The notes beneath the pieces were generated by a model, which was given only the letters and a program-made list of their open reading frames with translations, had not been told where the DNA came from and searched no databases. DNA of 64,000 bases, from NCBI GenBank assembly GCA_032871835.1, contig CM065297.1, forward strand, positions 15,146,098 to 15,210,097, given 5' to 3'. The DNA comes from Dipteronia dyeriana. Lineage: Eukaryota; Streptophyta; Magnoliopsida; Sapindales; Sapindaceae. Below, in pieces: positions 11,111-22,180 of this stretch. The first letter of the stretch is position 1, and every line of letters starts with the position of its first letter. Position numbers and translations under genes: made by a program.

Positions 11111-12523
11111 CCCATCCCCCGTCCTCATCTCAGCAAACCCCGACGGAGGGAGTTCGATAGCACAGGTGTATACTGAAGCACGGTTGGCAGTTGGTTAGCC
11201 CATACACAGATCTGTGCCGACCTAAGAGGGCTAGGGTAATACTAGAGAGACCTAAGCACGTATTTAATCCCCAGGAACTGGTGGACGATACTCAGTTGAA
11301 AGCGTACCGAGCCTACAAGAGGAACGTAAACGGGGAACTGTAAGTAAATTTCATTATTCTTTAGGTCGCCAAATTTCTTGTAATGCATTATATGAAAGTC
11401 TAGATGTTGGAACATTAATGTAGACGTGATGCTGATTTGCTGGAGCCGGTTGATGCTACATGGTTCCATCGGTTGCATACCAACTTCATGGATGTTGATG
11501 ATCAGGTTTGTGGGAGCATAAATCCTGATTTCAGTATTTGTTTTAGAAGTGTAAACATCCTAACATTTCTTAACGTGTTTATATTCCCAGCATATGGACG
11601 CGTACCTCAATATTCTTCGGAAGTGTCAACGGGTATTTATGAATGTGTATAGTCAAATGGTTAACATATTGGACTCGCAATTCTTTGTAAGTACTGAAAC
11701 AAATAATGATAACGCGTTGTTTTATGTGTGTATGGAAAACAAAAAATAATTTAAATACAATTGTTTCTGCAGTCCTTTCTGGAGCACCAGTACAGGAAAA
11801 TGATGCCTCGCAATTCTCACGGGCAGATCACCCCAAGCCGTTGGAATGTGTTGAGGTCTTGGTGGAAGGATGACGACCTCACAACGGTCCTTGGGGGTGC
11901 CCCGATTGGATGTCGTCCGTGGCACGAGGTTGACATGGTAAGTGTTACTTGGCATGGTTTGCAATTGTATATATAAATGGCTTTGTACATCCTAACACCT
12001 GTTGTTGACGTTTCCAGGTCCTAATACCTTGCAACATTGGGCGCCAACATTGGCTGCTGGTGATTGTTGACCTCACATGCGGGAATCTGTTCATAGTCGA
12101 CCCTTAGAGACAGGAGGTCGAACCTCATATCCGAAAGCAGCAAGTAGCCCCGTTGCGCTACTTTGTGCCCTCGATGTTGCATCAGGCCGATTTCATAATA
12201 AACGAGCGGCAGGACTGTTGAAATTTGAGAAGACAAGTAAGCCCTTATATGTCACCGTCGTTTCGGAAAAACATATCCCCCAGCAGAAGCAATCGTAAGA
12301 CATTATGTAATAGTCACTTTAAGATTGTATTAGTATAAACCTAATGCTTTATTAATGCTTGTTAATGTATCCAACTTCAGGGGTAATTGTGGTCTTCACA
12401 CGTTGAGATTGATCGAGTACATACTGGCGAACAAAAAAGATTTGGATTGGTCTGAAGACGATATGAGGATCATTCGGGAGAAGATGGCGATTGAAATATT
12501 TACAAACTCCAGGCCCGTATAGA

Positions 12524-12783
12524 TTTTTGTAGTAATTCATGTGTATACGTACCAATTCTGTTTTATATGTTCCAATTACTTTGTATATTTACAAATTCTT
12601 TTGTATATGTACCAACAGTTTTGCGGCAGTTTACCAATTCTTTTGTATATTTAGAAATTCTTTTGTACAATTTTTTTTACATTTTTATATATACCGAGAG
12701 TATTTAAATACAATTGCATTTCAGTTACTTAACAAGTCATACGAGTTCAAATTATAACAATGTCGTCATGATAACGCCTAAAT
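12524..12783. other. AT-rich gap between convergent MULE genes
   Basis: The stretch holds imperfect repeats of TTTTGTATATNTACCAATTC at about 12535-12670 and no gene. It is where transcripts of the Ulp1-like gene and the transposase would both end. Confidence 0.7.
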
Positions 12784-15515
12784 TCATTCCACGGTCCCAC
12801 CGTCTCTAGTAGGGCACGTCTGTCTGTTGTGACCAACAGTATGACAGATACTACACTTGCATCTGTATTCCTCAGGAATGACTCTCCTCGGATCTTCATC
12901 AGTAAAAGCTGGGTTAGAACATCTCCTCGAATTATGGCCTGGTTGTCGACATAGCCTACAATATTGTGTGGATGTTCTCTCTGATGACGAGATACGGGGT
13001 GATGCCCTCGGCGGCCTGCTTGTCTCCTAGAGCTTGGATTCAAAACGACTCTCTCAGCGATGTCAGATGGCACAATCCAAGTGGACTACGCATCAATAAG
13101 TGTTTGTCACTTGTAGTAGTCCGCACAGAGGGATGTGAAATCCATGTTTCGGTCCCTGTAAAAACATTGAAAACGATGATAAAATTGTATGATTTTTAAG
13201 TACTATTAACCGTACACAAAATTGTATGATGTGCCTTGCGGCAGCGAGAGCGTGAGAATATGGAAGAAGGTCCATTTGGAATTTGTTACATGTGCATGTC
13301 TTCCAGGCTAAGTCAACGGTCCACTATTTTCCAGCCCGTTTCACCGAAAATATGTTTCAGTCAACTGGATTAACGGTCATAAAATTATACTTTTTTACAC
13401 GTTTCAGGATCACAAGATGTGCTGCATCGGTCAACTGATGACGCATGGATTGTGCAGCCCTATGACGATCGTGAAATCAACGTTGTAGCATATTCCTAAT
13501 AAACTCTGCCAAAGTCAACATAGGCAGTTGCTGTGCAAATTTAAGGCATGAGTTTATGCATTCTACAGCATTTATTGTCATGACCCTATACCTTCTGTCG
13601 AGACAGTGAACACGGGACCACTTCTATGGACCGGCATCAATTACATATTCATATGCATTCGGGTGTAAGTTGCGTAACTCTTCCATGTGCCAGTTATATT
13701 GCAACTCGGTGTACGCTCGGGCTACTTTATCCATTATTGCGGCAACATCCTTTCTATGATATCTCTTCTTAATATTTTCATAAAAGTGCCAGCAACATTT
13801 GGTATGGGTGGCATAAGGGAACACTTTAGAAATCCCTGTTTCAATGCTAGTATGTCGATCAGAAATGAAAACCAAATCATCTATATGGCCAAGGGCACCT
13901 TTCAAGCAATCCAAAAACCACTCCCATGATAGGTTTTTTTTCGAGTCACCGTACCCAAAAGCAATTGGATAAACTTGTTCATTCTCATCTTGTGCAGTTG
14001 CAACAAACATTGTGCCCCCGAATCTACCCTTTAAATGGGTACCATCAACGGCAATAACTGGACGCATACACCGCTGGAATCCTCTGACTGAGGCACCCAA
14101 CGACATGAAAAAGTGTAGGAATTTACCATTTTCATCACACTGTAAGTCAGTTATCGTTTCGAGATTTTGTTGTTCCAGCACGTAACTAAATGATGGCAGT
14201 AGTTGGAAGCTTTCCTCATGCGTTCCATAGGTGAGTGACAAAGCATAATCAAGGGCTTGATGTGCCTTACTGTACATTATTTGGATGCCATACATTGTTT
14301 TCATGTCGGCGATTATGTTCTTCAGGCGCATTAATCGACCATCATGTTGCTACAATCGACCATTTCTCCAATTATAACTGCACTAGCTTGTCGATGACGG
14401 CGGTGAATCTCCTTCAACGCATAAGTGTGTTCGTTGATAAAACTACGTACTTAAAAGTATGTCGCTTCATCTCTCCTAACCGCTCTTAACTTCCATGTAC
14501 AGTTGTCTATCAAACAAACCAGATGTAATGTTGTCTTATTCGACCTTTTCACCTTCCACTCGAAGTTGTGCCGCATTGCAAAATGGCCAGCCAATCTCTT
14601 CAAATCCCTTTTAGTAGGAAAAAATTGACCTTTATATATCATGCTGGTAGGTTCATCTTCTACCCAGTTCCTGCTTTCACCCATAACAAACGAGTATGAT
14701 TCTGCTTCAAGAATAACCCACGATCTGGCATTCACAGAATCAGCTGGAGTTACATCAGGCCTGACCTCAGATGTCCCAGCTATATCTACTGCAGTGGAAC
14801 TACATCTGTGGACACGTCTTGCACGTCTTTCTGTTTCGAACCGTTCTTCATCTTCCTCCTTGTTCGGTACATTATGTATCGGATGTAAATTTGCCTTATT
14901 AGCCACCTCATGGATTGATAGGTTATGAGGTAAATTGTTCCGCTCATTGTTCATGTCATCGTACATCTCATTGTATTGGTGGTTGTACTGCCCAGCATTC
15001 AATTCAATTTTACAACCGAAATCATCGTCCAATTGAACTCCAACTATATCACCATGGTCGGCTACTTCCGGTGGGACACCACATAGGTTTTCCCTACCGT
15101 CAATCCCACTTCTTTCAGTGAACAACTGGTTGTTTCCGCCTGAAGATCGAAATTGTTGGGTGTTATCATGAGGAGGGATTTCTTCACCGATGACACCTCA
15201 TGCAGCCCTCTCAATTAAACTGACACATACTTTAGGGATTACCCTATCTTCCCCTAACATAAACAAAACATCGTCGTCATTTCTTATAAATGTGCGACAT
15301 GTGGTCCCGGGAATGATTGATATAGATTGTAGATCAGCAATGTATTTGTTCACATCGTACTTCACAACGGTTTGTACGATCGACACCAGCTCTTCGCAAG
15401 TCATATTTCTGGACACATACATTCCTTGGTTATCGGAACCAAGAAACCTCTGACTTCCATCAGGTAATTGCTCCCATCGACCGCTTTAAGATATTACTAA
15501 TCTAACCCGATCCAT
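12784..15515 (-). pseudogene. MuDR/MURA-type Mutator transposase, degenerate
   Basis: Read on the minus strand from ATG at 15515. An N-terminal PB1/DUF-like region (15422-15198) follows a stop after nine codons. Next is the MuDR DNA-binding region (GQFFPTKRDLKRLAGHFAMR near 14640) and then the MULE DDE domain at 14331-13624. That domain has VIAVDGTHLKGRFGG (first Asp), FISDRHTSI (second Asp), CCWHFYENIKKRYH (C/H signature) and an acidic HMEELRNLHPNAYEYV stretch. A SWIM zinc finger follows near 13275-13215, reading TWKTCTCNKFQMDLLPYSHA. Two CCHC knuckles lie at 12955-12800: CRLCRQPGHNSRRC and CSICHTVGHNRQTC. The stop is at 12784. The SWIM third Cys is Tyr. A break between 14331 and 14451 and stops near 13490 and 13350 show decay. 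Confidence 0.9.
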
Positions 15516-15594
15516 TGTCCTGTGAAAATCATCATCACAATCAATTATTAACAGATAAAAAAAAACTTTTACAATTACTAAACTTACAAAAAAA

Positions 15595-16310
15595 TCAAAT
15601 GGATCGAGTACTTTATATAAGGGATCGAGAACTTTTTTAAGGGTTCGAGAATAATTTACAAAGGATCGAGAACTTATAAAAAGGGTTCAATTCGAGAACT
15701 TTTATAGAAGATATTTGTCAAACTATCGAGAACTTTTTATAACGGTTCGAGAACTTTTAACAAGGGAACGAGAACTTTTTGTAAGGGATCGAGAACATTT
15801 CAAACGGTTCGAGAACTTTTTAAAGGGATCGAGAATATTTGTTAAAAAGACCGAGAACTTTTATCAACGGAACGACAACTTTCAACAAGTCAACGTGGAA
15901 CTTTTTCTAAGGGATCGAGAACATTTCTAACGGTTCGAGAACTTTTTAAAGGGATCGAGACTATTTCTCAAATTATCAAGAACTTTTATCAAGGGATCGA
16001 GAACTTTTAACAAGGGAACAAGAACTTTTTCTAAGGGATCGAGAACTTTTTAAAGGGATCGAGAAAATTTGTAACGGTTTGAGATCTTTTTAAAGGGTTC
16101 GAGATCTTTTTAAAGGGATCGAGAACATTTGTAACGGTTTGAGATCTTTTTAAAGGGTTCGAGAACTTTTATAATGGTTCGAGAACTTTTCCTAAGGGAT
16201 CGAGAACTTTTCCTAAGGGATCGAGCATTTTTTGTCGAGCATTTTTTTCAAATAATCGAGCTTTTTTCAAACTAAACAAGAGCTTGTTTCAATATAAAAT
16301 AAGCTCGATT
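15595..16310 (+). repeat. Right subterminal array of the large MULE (GATCGAG core)
   Basis: Imperfect units of about 20 bp read AAGGGATCGAGAACTTTTT. The core is in the same orientation as in the left array (7990-8998), so the two arrays are direct and not inverted. The array lies just upstream of the transposase start at 15515 on the minus strand, so it would also act as its promoter region. Open frames through it are repeat products. Confidence 0.9.
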
Positions 16311-16708
16311 TATCTTAAAATTTTCTCAGCCACACAAGAAAAAAGCATTCTAGTGCAGAATCTGAAATGGATACATTGATATCGAGGAATGGATACATTG
16401 TAAACCCACAGTGAAATGAATGCAAAATATCTTAAATGCATAAAAGAAATAAAAGAAATTTAATTGAAGATCATAAATATTTGTTACCTTCTACTGCAGA
16501 ATCTGGAGAGGGCCGAGACTCAAGTTTTTCAGACAACAACTTTTCTGGGGAGATACCAACGAGTTCAAAAATGGGCTTTTAAAAAATTTAAGTTTAGGGG
16601 TAATTTGGGCAGTTTACCATAATAGGTGTCTTTTAAACTTAAGTTATTAAAATTGTGACATCATCACAACACACCTTAAAAAAGGTGATATATTTCACCA
16701 TTTCCTCT
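16311..16708. other. Right terminal region of the large MULE
   Basis: No gene is seen. The last 100 bp form the terminal inverted repeat shared with the small MULE (ACCATAATAGGTGTCTTTTA at 16616-16635 recurs at 3192-3211). Confidence 0.75.
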
Positions 16709-16717
16709 TTGTAAGAT
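16709..16717. repeat. Target-site duplication, right copy, large MULE
   Basis: TTGTAAGAT is identical to 7525-7533. Confidence 0.9.
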
Positions 16718-18585
16718 ACTCCAAGTAGACCAGAGGTGGACACTTCTATAGTTCTGAAGATAACAACGTATTTGTATCGGAAAATGCAATGTTTCTTGAG
16801 GAAAATTATACTAGTGACCATAAACCTTGTTCTAAGATTGTATTGAATGAGTTAGAACTTGGTGAGACTAGTGCTTTATCAATAAGAGTTGTTGATCCAG
16901 AAATATCTGAGAGTCAGATGGTTCCTAATCAGGATACACTACCACCTAGAAGTAGTGAGAGGGTTGTGAGACAACCTCGCTATTTAAGTATAGGTGAGGG
17001 ACAAGGTGTTGTCTCTGCTGATAGTGTGGACGATCCATTGTCATTTAAGAATGCAATGGAAGATCCTGATAAAGACGAATAGCTTAAAGCCATGAATCTC
17101 GAGATGGAGTCCATGTACTCTAACTCAGTCTAAGATCTTGTAGACTTACTGGATAGGATAAAACCCATAGGGTGTAAGTGGATCTACAAGAGAAAGAGGG
17201 GAGTAGACGGGAAGGTAGAGACCTTCAAAGTAAGGCTAGTGGCCAAGGGTTATACCCAGAAAGACGGGGTTGATTATGAAGAAACCTTCTCGCCAATAGC
17301 CGTGTTTAAGTCTATTAAGATTCGATTACAAAATTTGGCAAATGGACGTCAAGACTGCATTCTTGAATGGTAATCTTGATGAGACCATATATATGATGCA
17401 ACCAGAGGGATTCGTGTCTCTAGATCAAGAGCAAAAGGTTTGCAAGCTGTAAAGGTCCATTTTTGGACTTAAGCAAACATCTAGATCTTGGAACATTAGG
17501 TTTGATGATGTGATCAAAACCTATGGCATCGAGCAGAACGTCGATGAGCCTTGTGTCTACAAGCGCATCATTGATAAGAAAGTAGTTTTCTTGATCATAT
17601 ACGTAGATGATATCCTACTCATTGGGAATGATGTGGGAGTATTGTCTTATGTAAAGGGCTGGTTAGGTAGCAAATTCCAAATGAAAGATTTGGGAAAGGC
17701 AAGTTATGTTCTAGGTATCCAACTTATAAGGGATCGTAAGAACAAACTCATAGCATTGTCTCAGACATCATATATTGACAAGATTCTTGTACGATTTTCG
17801 ATGCAGAACTCTAAGAAAGGTAATTTACCTTCCAGGCATGGAGTTCACTTGTCTAAGGAACAGTTTCCTATGACACCTCAAGAAGTTGAGGATATGAGAC
17901 GTGCACCCTATGCATCAACAGTAGGTAGTCTCATGTATGCTATGTTATGCACGAGACTGGACATCTGCTATGCAGTAGGAGTAGTCAATAGATACCAGTC
18001 CAACCCAAGATTGGATCATTGAGTTGCTATCAAGACAATTCTCAAGTATCTTCGGAGAACGAGAGACTATATGCTAGTGTATTCCGGGCAGGATTTGATC
18101 CCGTTAGGATACACGGATTTTGATTTTCAATCAGACAGGGATTCTAGGAAATCCATGTCTGGATCAGTATTTATCCTGGGTGGTGGAGTCATTGTGTGTA
18201 GAAGTATCAAGCAATCTTGCATTGCTGATTCCACCATGGAAGCAGAATATGTAGCCGCTTGTGAAGCTACTAAAGAGACTGTTTGGCTATGTAAGTTCTT
18301 GAGAGATCTGGAAGTTATTCCAGATCTGGATAGGCCCATCACACTTTATTGTGATAATAGTGGTGATGTGGCTAATTCCAAAGAACCAAGATGCCACAAG
18401 AGAGGGAAGCATATAGAGAGAAAGTATCATCTCATTAGAGAGATAGTGCAGAGAGAAGACATGATCGTCACCAAGATAGCCTCACAAGACAATCATGCTA
18501 ATCCATTTACGAAGACCTTACCAGCTAAAGTGTTTTTAGGTCACCTAGATGGTCTAGGGTTACGAGACATGCCTCACATGCTTTA
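16718..18585 (+). pseudogene. Ty1/copia pol, reverse transcriptase and RNase H part (degenerate)
   Basis: This continues the copia pol gene after the MULE. The end of integrase (EDNNVFVSENAMFLEE-like) is followed by a linker and then RT. RT starts near 17150 with [14 protein letters not shown] and continues with [12 protein letters not shown] and [10 protein letters not shown] frameshift comes near 17330, then [19 protein letters not shown]. The active site is YVDD at 17600-17611, intact, followed by FQMKDLGKASYVLGI. RNase H shows SDRDSRKSMSGSVF, STMEAEYVAACEA and TLYCDNSG. The gene ends with GLRDMPHML at 18585, the usual copia pol end, 15 bp before the 3' LTR. Stops occur at about 17080, 17130, 17449 and 18020. 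Confidence 0.9.
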
Positions 18586-18586
18586 G

Positions 18587-18600
18587 TGCAAATGAGAGAT
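18587..18600 (+). other. Polypurine tract of the forward copia element
   Basis: CAAATGAGAGAT lies directly before the LTR start TGTTAGGG, the normal copia plus-strand priming site. Confidence 0.75.
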
Positions 18601-20078
18601 TGTTAGGGTTTATGCCCTAAAGATGTAATTTGTAAATGGATTTATGAAATAAATAAAAGGAAAAGTTTAATTCATTCATGTTGTGTTGTTTATTTTATAG
18701 CTTGTGTGTATATTTAACATCCAAGATTGCCGGATGTAATCTCGAACTGTGTATATGAGTGTTATATAGAGATGGATACAGTAAGAGACGTGCAATCTAA
18801 AGAGTCCATAGATAGCAAATAAAGCTGGGTACTTTATGTGGTTAATCTATAGTTGTGGTCCATTTCGTAATGTACGATGATTCTATCCTGAATCATTCAT
18901 ATGAAATATGGGAATTGAGACACCTTGTATGATGTGATCATATAGGACTGGGTCATGATCTATATGAATCTCTCACCAAGATCCATTTACCGATGAGATT
19001 CATATATATCAACTAATGATGGCTATATGTGGTTGATCTTAATCCTGAGTGTCTTATTGACTCCTTCAGGTTAGATCGTGGTCTTTGATATACCATAGGT
19101 GAGGTCGGATGCAGTTCCCAATCAATATACTCTGTATGTTGGGATTGCAGTTTGGCTAGTGACTGGGAAGGTTTGTACACAATAGTGGAATCCACTCATT
19201 CTTGTGAGAAGTAGACGATAGTTCCCTTAAGGGTTGATTCGAGGCTGGGACAATATGAGCGCTCTTCTATTTCCGTGAGGAAATAGGATTTATTGTCCAT
19301 TAGAGAATCAACGGTTCTTAAAGGATATATGTAATTAGAGGGGTATAATAGACATTATGATCCAGCTCTAATTATGAACTATTGTGGAGGATCATGCCAT
19401 ATGTAATAGCTATATCGATAGACATCGAGTAGTATTGGTCTGTGTAAAAGCATCTACAGTTGAAAGAGTGCAGCTTCAAGTTTTTAGTGGAATAACACCG
19501 TAGTTAATAATCAAGGAATATTAATTAAAGAGTTTAATTAATGATTCCGAGGATTATTGAAGCTCAAAATACCGTGGGTCCATTAGGTCCCCTTGTTAGC
19601 TTGATCAATTTGGGTAACAAGGATCATGGTTAATTAATTGGATTGTCCAATTAATTGTATTACAAACGTGACATATATATATATTCGGAAATTAATTGAA
19701 TAATGAAATTATTTAATTAATGAATGTTAATAGTTAAATTAATTAAATAATTAGATTATTTAATTATATTGATAATTATGAATTATGAATTAACTATTAA
19801 TTTGAGGACGTTAGTTGATATTTGGATTTAGGTGAAGATAAAATAATAGGATTATTTTATTTTTACTAAATCATTTATCTAAGTATTTAAATTTAAGTTT
19901 TAATTTAAAATACTTATTATTACTTTTAATATATTTGATATATTTGAAAAAGATAATTAAAATATATATATCAATTAATAACACATGAGATTACATTGGA
20001 TGCAAATTGGTAGGTGCACATGAAACAATAATCAAAACAAGAATTTATATATGATGCAAATATCTAATACATACATTT

Positions 20079-20128
<50 letters not shown>

Positions 20129-20696
20129 TGCAAGTGGTGGCGTGAATCAGAGATAGATTTGTGAAAAGAGAAAAAAGTATGCATATATAAGACACAAAAA
20201 TAGCATGTGCGTGAGACTAAGTTTTAAAAAAACAAAAACGTACAGTGATATTGAAAAAAGAAGAAGGAGTTTTTGGCTTATAAAGGAAATTTGTGTTTTT
20301 TTTTTGCGTGAATAAGTGAAAATAGCAATTGTATGTGTGCTTGTGAATAGATCAAAGCAAGTGTTGCACGTTGATCAAGAAGGAAGAGTTTCTTCAAGTA
20401 TTTCTCTATATCCTCAATTCTAGTTCCTGAGACCGTGACGTGTCCACACGCAGTTACCAGTCTCGAGAGATTACGAGGAAGATCGAGTGGTTCAGACAGG
20501 AGCATATCGTAAAGTGAAGGAGCCTCCAAACGTTGGTAAGATTTTCTTCTTCTGATTATATCGATTTCGATTTCCTGTGTTTACATATTGTATGTATTAT
20601 GATCCCAAGTTCACTGGTCCTAGATACAGATTATGATCTGTATAAAAATTTTAAAACCTTACTTCCGCTGCGTGGCCGATGAACGGGGTTCCAACA
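18601..20696 (+). repeat. Ty1/copia 3' LTR (2.1 kb)
   Basis: It starts TGTTAGGGTTTATGCC and ends ...GAACGGGGTTCCAACA, and directly follows the pol end and polypurine tract. A reverse copy lies at 22181-24144. It contains a TA/GA microsatellite at about 20076-20129. The 5 bp after it are TTTCT; the matching left duplication cannot be found because the 5' LTR is missing. It holds no gene. Confidence 0.9.
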
Positions 20697-22180
20697 TTTC
20701 TTTAGCAGCATCTTGCTCAGAGTCCTTTTTGTGCTTTGAAAGTTTACCCCAAAAAACTTCAGTATTAAATTCAGAGTCAATACTAAGATCCATCTCAACG
20801 TATGTGTTATAGGGATTTTTCGGTAGCATGACATGTCAGCAGATAGTGTATAATCTGGAATATATGGCAAATCACGTCATCAGAGAAGAAAAATAGTCTC
20901 TAGACATTGGAAAGCGGTTGGATAAACCGATCGAGTAAAATAAGCACAGTTGGAAAAGTCAACTGGTCAACATTCGCCCAAGTCAAAGTTGATGTTACTG
21001 AACGGGGTGGTCAAACTAAACCAATCGACCTGGTAGCAAAATCGATCAGAGAAAGAGGACCCGGTTAGATTGGGAAACGGTCGGCCAAAAGATGCTCAAT
21101 CAAGATAGTAACACAAGTTCAACTACGACTCAAATACAAAGAAGAATCTTACATTGGCAAGGAATCTAGAGCAATGTTCTGATAAAGAAATATTATTATT
21201 TCCACCTACATATCAGATAGTCCAGATCTAGCAATATCTCTTCTCTTCTATAAAATTACACACCAATCAGGAAATAAGTCCTAAATGGACTACTCAAATA
21301 GAATCCTACAAAGATTCTAATTCAATGCACAAGATCTTTGAAACAGAAAAGAAGACAAAGACGACTTCGACAAGTAATAAGTCTGATTAATAACTGCCAC
21401 ATTTCCTTATTTGTAAGTTATATGCACATATAAATAGACCAATAATCTCATTGTGTCAAGGGGGTTCAATCTCATCCACCTATGAAGAGATTTAGATATC
21501 GAGGGATCTTAGGATCAATCTATCTATCTATTTATGTATACGAAAAAAGCATAACAACAATACAAAAGAATGAGATATTGAGTGTGTAATCATTCTATTC
21601 AGAGTGGATTTTTTCTCGCCGTCGCCGGCAATCGTGGATGTTTCCCCACATTGGGGTTTTACCACGTAAAGCATGTGTTATTCTTGGTTTTCTTTTATTT
21701 CCTACTTTTCTACATTATCATTCACAAATATGAGCAAATCCCATGGAGAAAGAGGCTTTGATTATTCAGCCTTAGACTAGTTAAAGCTTTGATCTACTTA
21801 CGTGTTAATGTTTGGCGGTTAACTTTTCAACGATCCAAAAATTATCGTCAACAGTATGCCTTAAACAATTATGGACCACCAACTTCGTATCTATAGGTGT
21901 ATTTGCCTATTTTTAGTTTAACGATATTTTGAAGTAGACTTTTATAACATATATCGACACATAAAGTTTATATATTGATTAATCTACACATGCACCGTAA
22001 AAGATAATCATATTACAATTTTTATAATTAATTTAAAACTTGACAAATAATACAAAAAATATCAAACTGAGCTGGATAAAAAAAATCATTTTATATAATT
22101 TTATCTTAAAATGATATATATATTATCTATTCACGTCTCTGTTCGTTAGCATTGTAGTGTGTGATGGTGGTTGATACTTC
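20697..22180. other. Spacer between tail-to-tail LTRs, with a probable old LTR relic
   Basis: The stretch around 21440-21720 looks like the 3' end of another copia LTR. It has GAGTGTGTAATCATTCTATTC, then a GC-rich segment, then CACATTGGGGTTTTACCACG. That is the style of plant copia R-U5 sequences. The edges could not be set. No gene is supported. Confidence 0.4.

Larger units (their letters stand above)
9042..12523 (+). pseudogene. DUF1985 plus Ulp1-like (C48) cysteine protease gene in the MULE, degenerate
   Basis: Exon-like blocks appear in order. (1) 9042-9730 holds a DUF1985 domain (FGHFMSMHRELKFSGG, LLLRELDHDG, EFSLITGLRFG), then MGVDERLKIP and FDAFPWGAHVYRHSI, with stops at 9558-9560 and 9726-9728. 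(2) 9878-10020 follows an intron acceptor and includes FEVIPKLAEVFGTRRVKN. (3) 10530-11110 is a coiled-coil and Pro-rich linker. (4) 11770-11935 leads into the protease. (5) 12018-12213 has the catalytic His in RQHWLLVIVDL and Asp in LFIVDP, followed at once by a TAG stop. (6) 12381-12523 has the catalytic Cys in GNCGLHTLRLIEYI. His, Asp and Cys of the C48 triad are therefore all visible. Family knowledge: Ulp1 proteases cut SUMO from proteins, but the role of MULE-borne copies is not known. Exon joins are my reading and not proven. Confidence 0.75.
7534..16708 (-). mobile_element. Large Mutator-like element carrying an Ulp1-like gene (9.2 kb)
   Basis: The element is bounded by a perfect 9-bp target duplication inside a copia integrase gene. 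Its terminal inverted repeats are divergent. GTGTTATGCAAATGTCACC and AAGTTTAAAATGCACC near the left end match, inverted, the block at 16625-16690. Inside, from left to right, are a GATCGAG-core array (7990-8998), a DUF1985 + Ulp1 gene on the plus strand (9042-12523), a short AT-rich intergenic gap, a MURA-type transposase on the minus strand (15515-12784) and a second GATCGAG array (15595-16310). From established knowledge, plant MULEs with Ulp1-like genes are known as KI-MULEs in Arabidopsis and as similar elements in melon. Both genes have stops, so this copy is probably not autonomous. Confidence 0.9.

Noticed and set aside
10852..11115. Gly/Cys-rich open frame on the minus strand
   Set aside because: Antisense shadow of the Pro-rich minisatellite in the Ulp1-like gene.
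7990..16310. CRISPR-like look of the ~20-bp arrays
   Set aside because: Units are imperfect, there are no unique spacers of constant length, no cas genes, and the context is a plant MULE.
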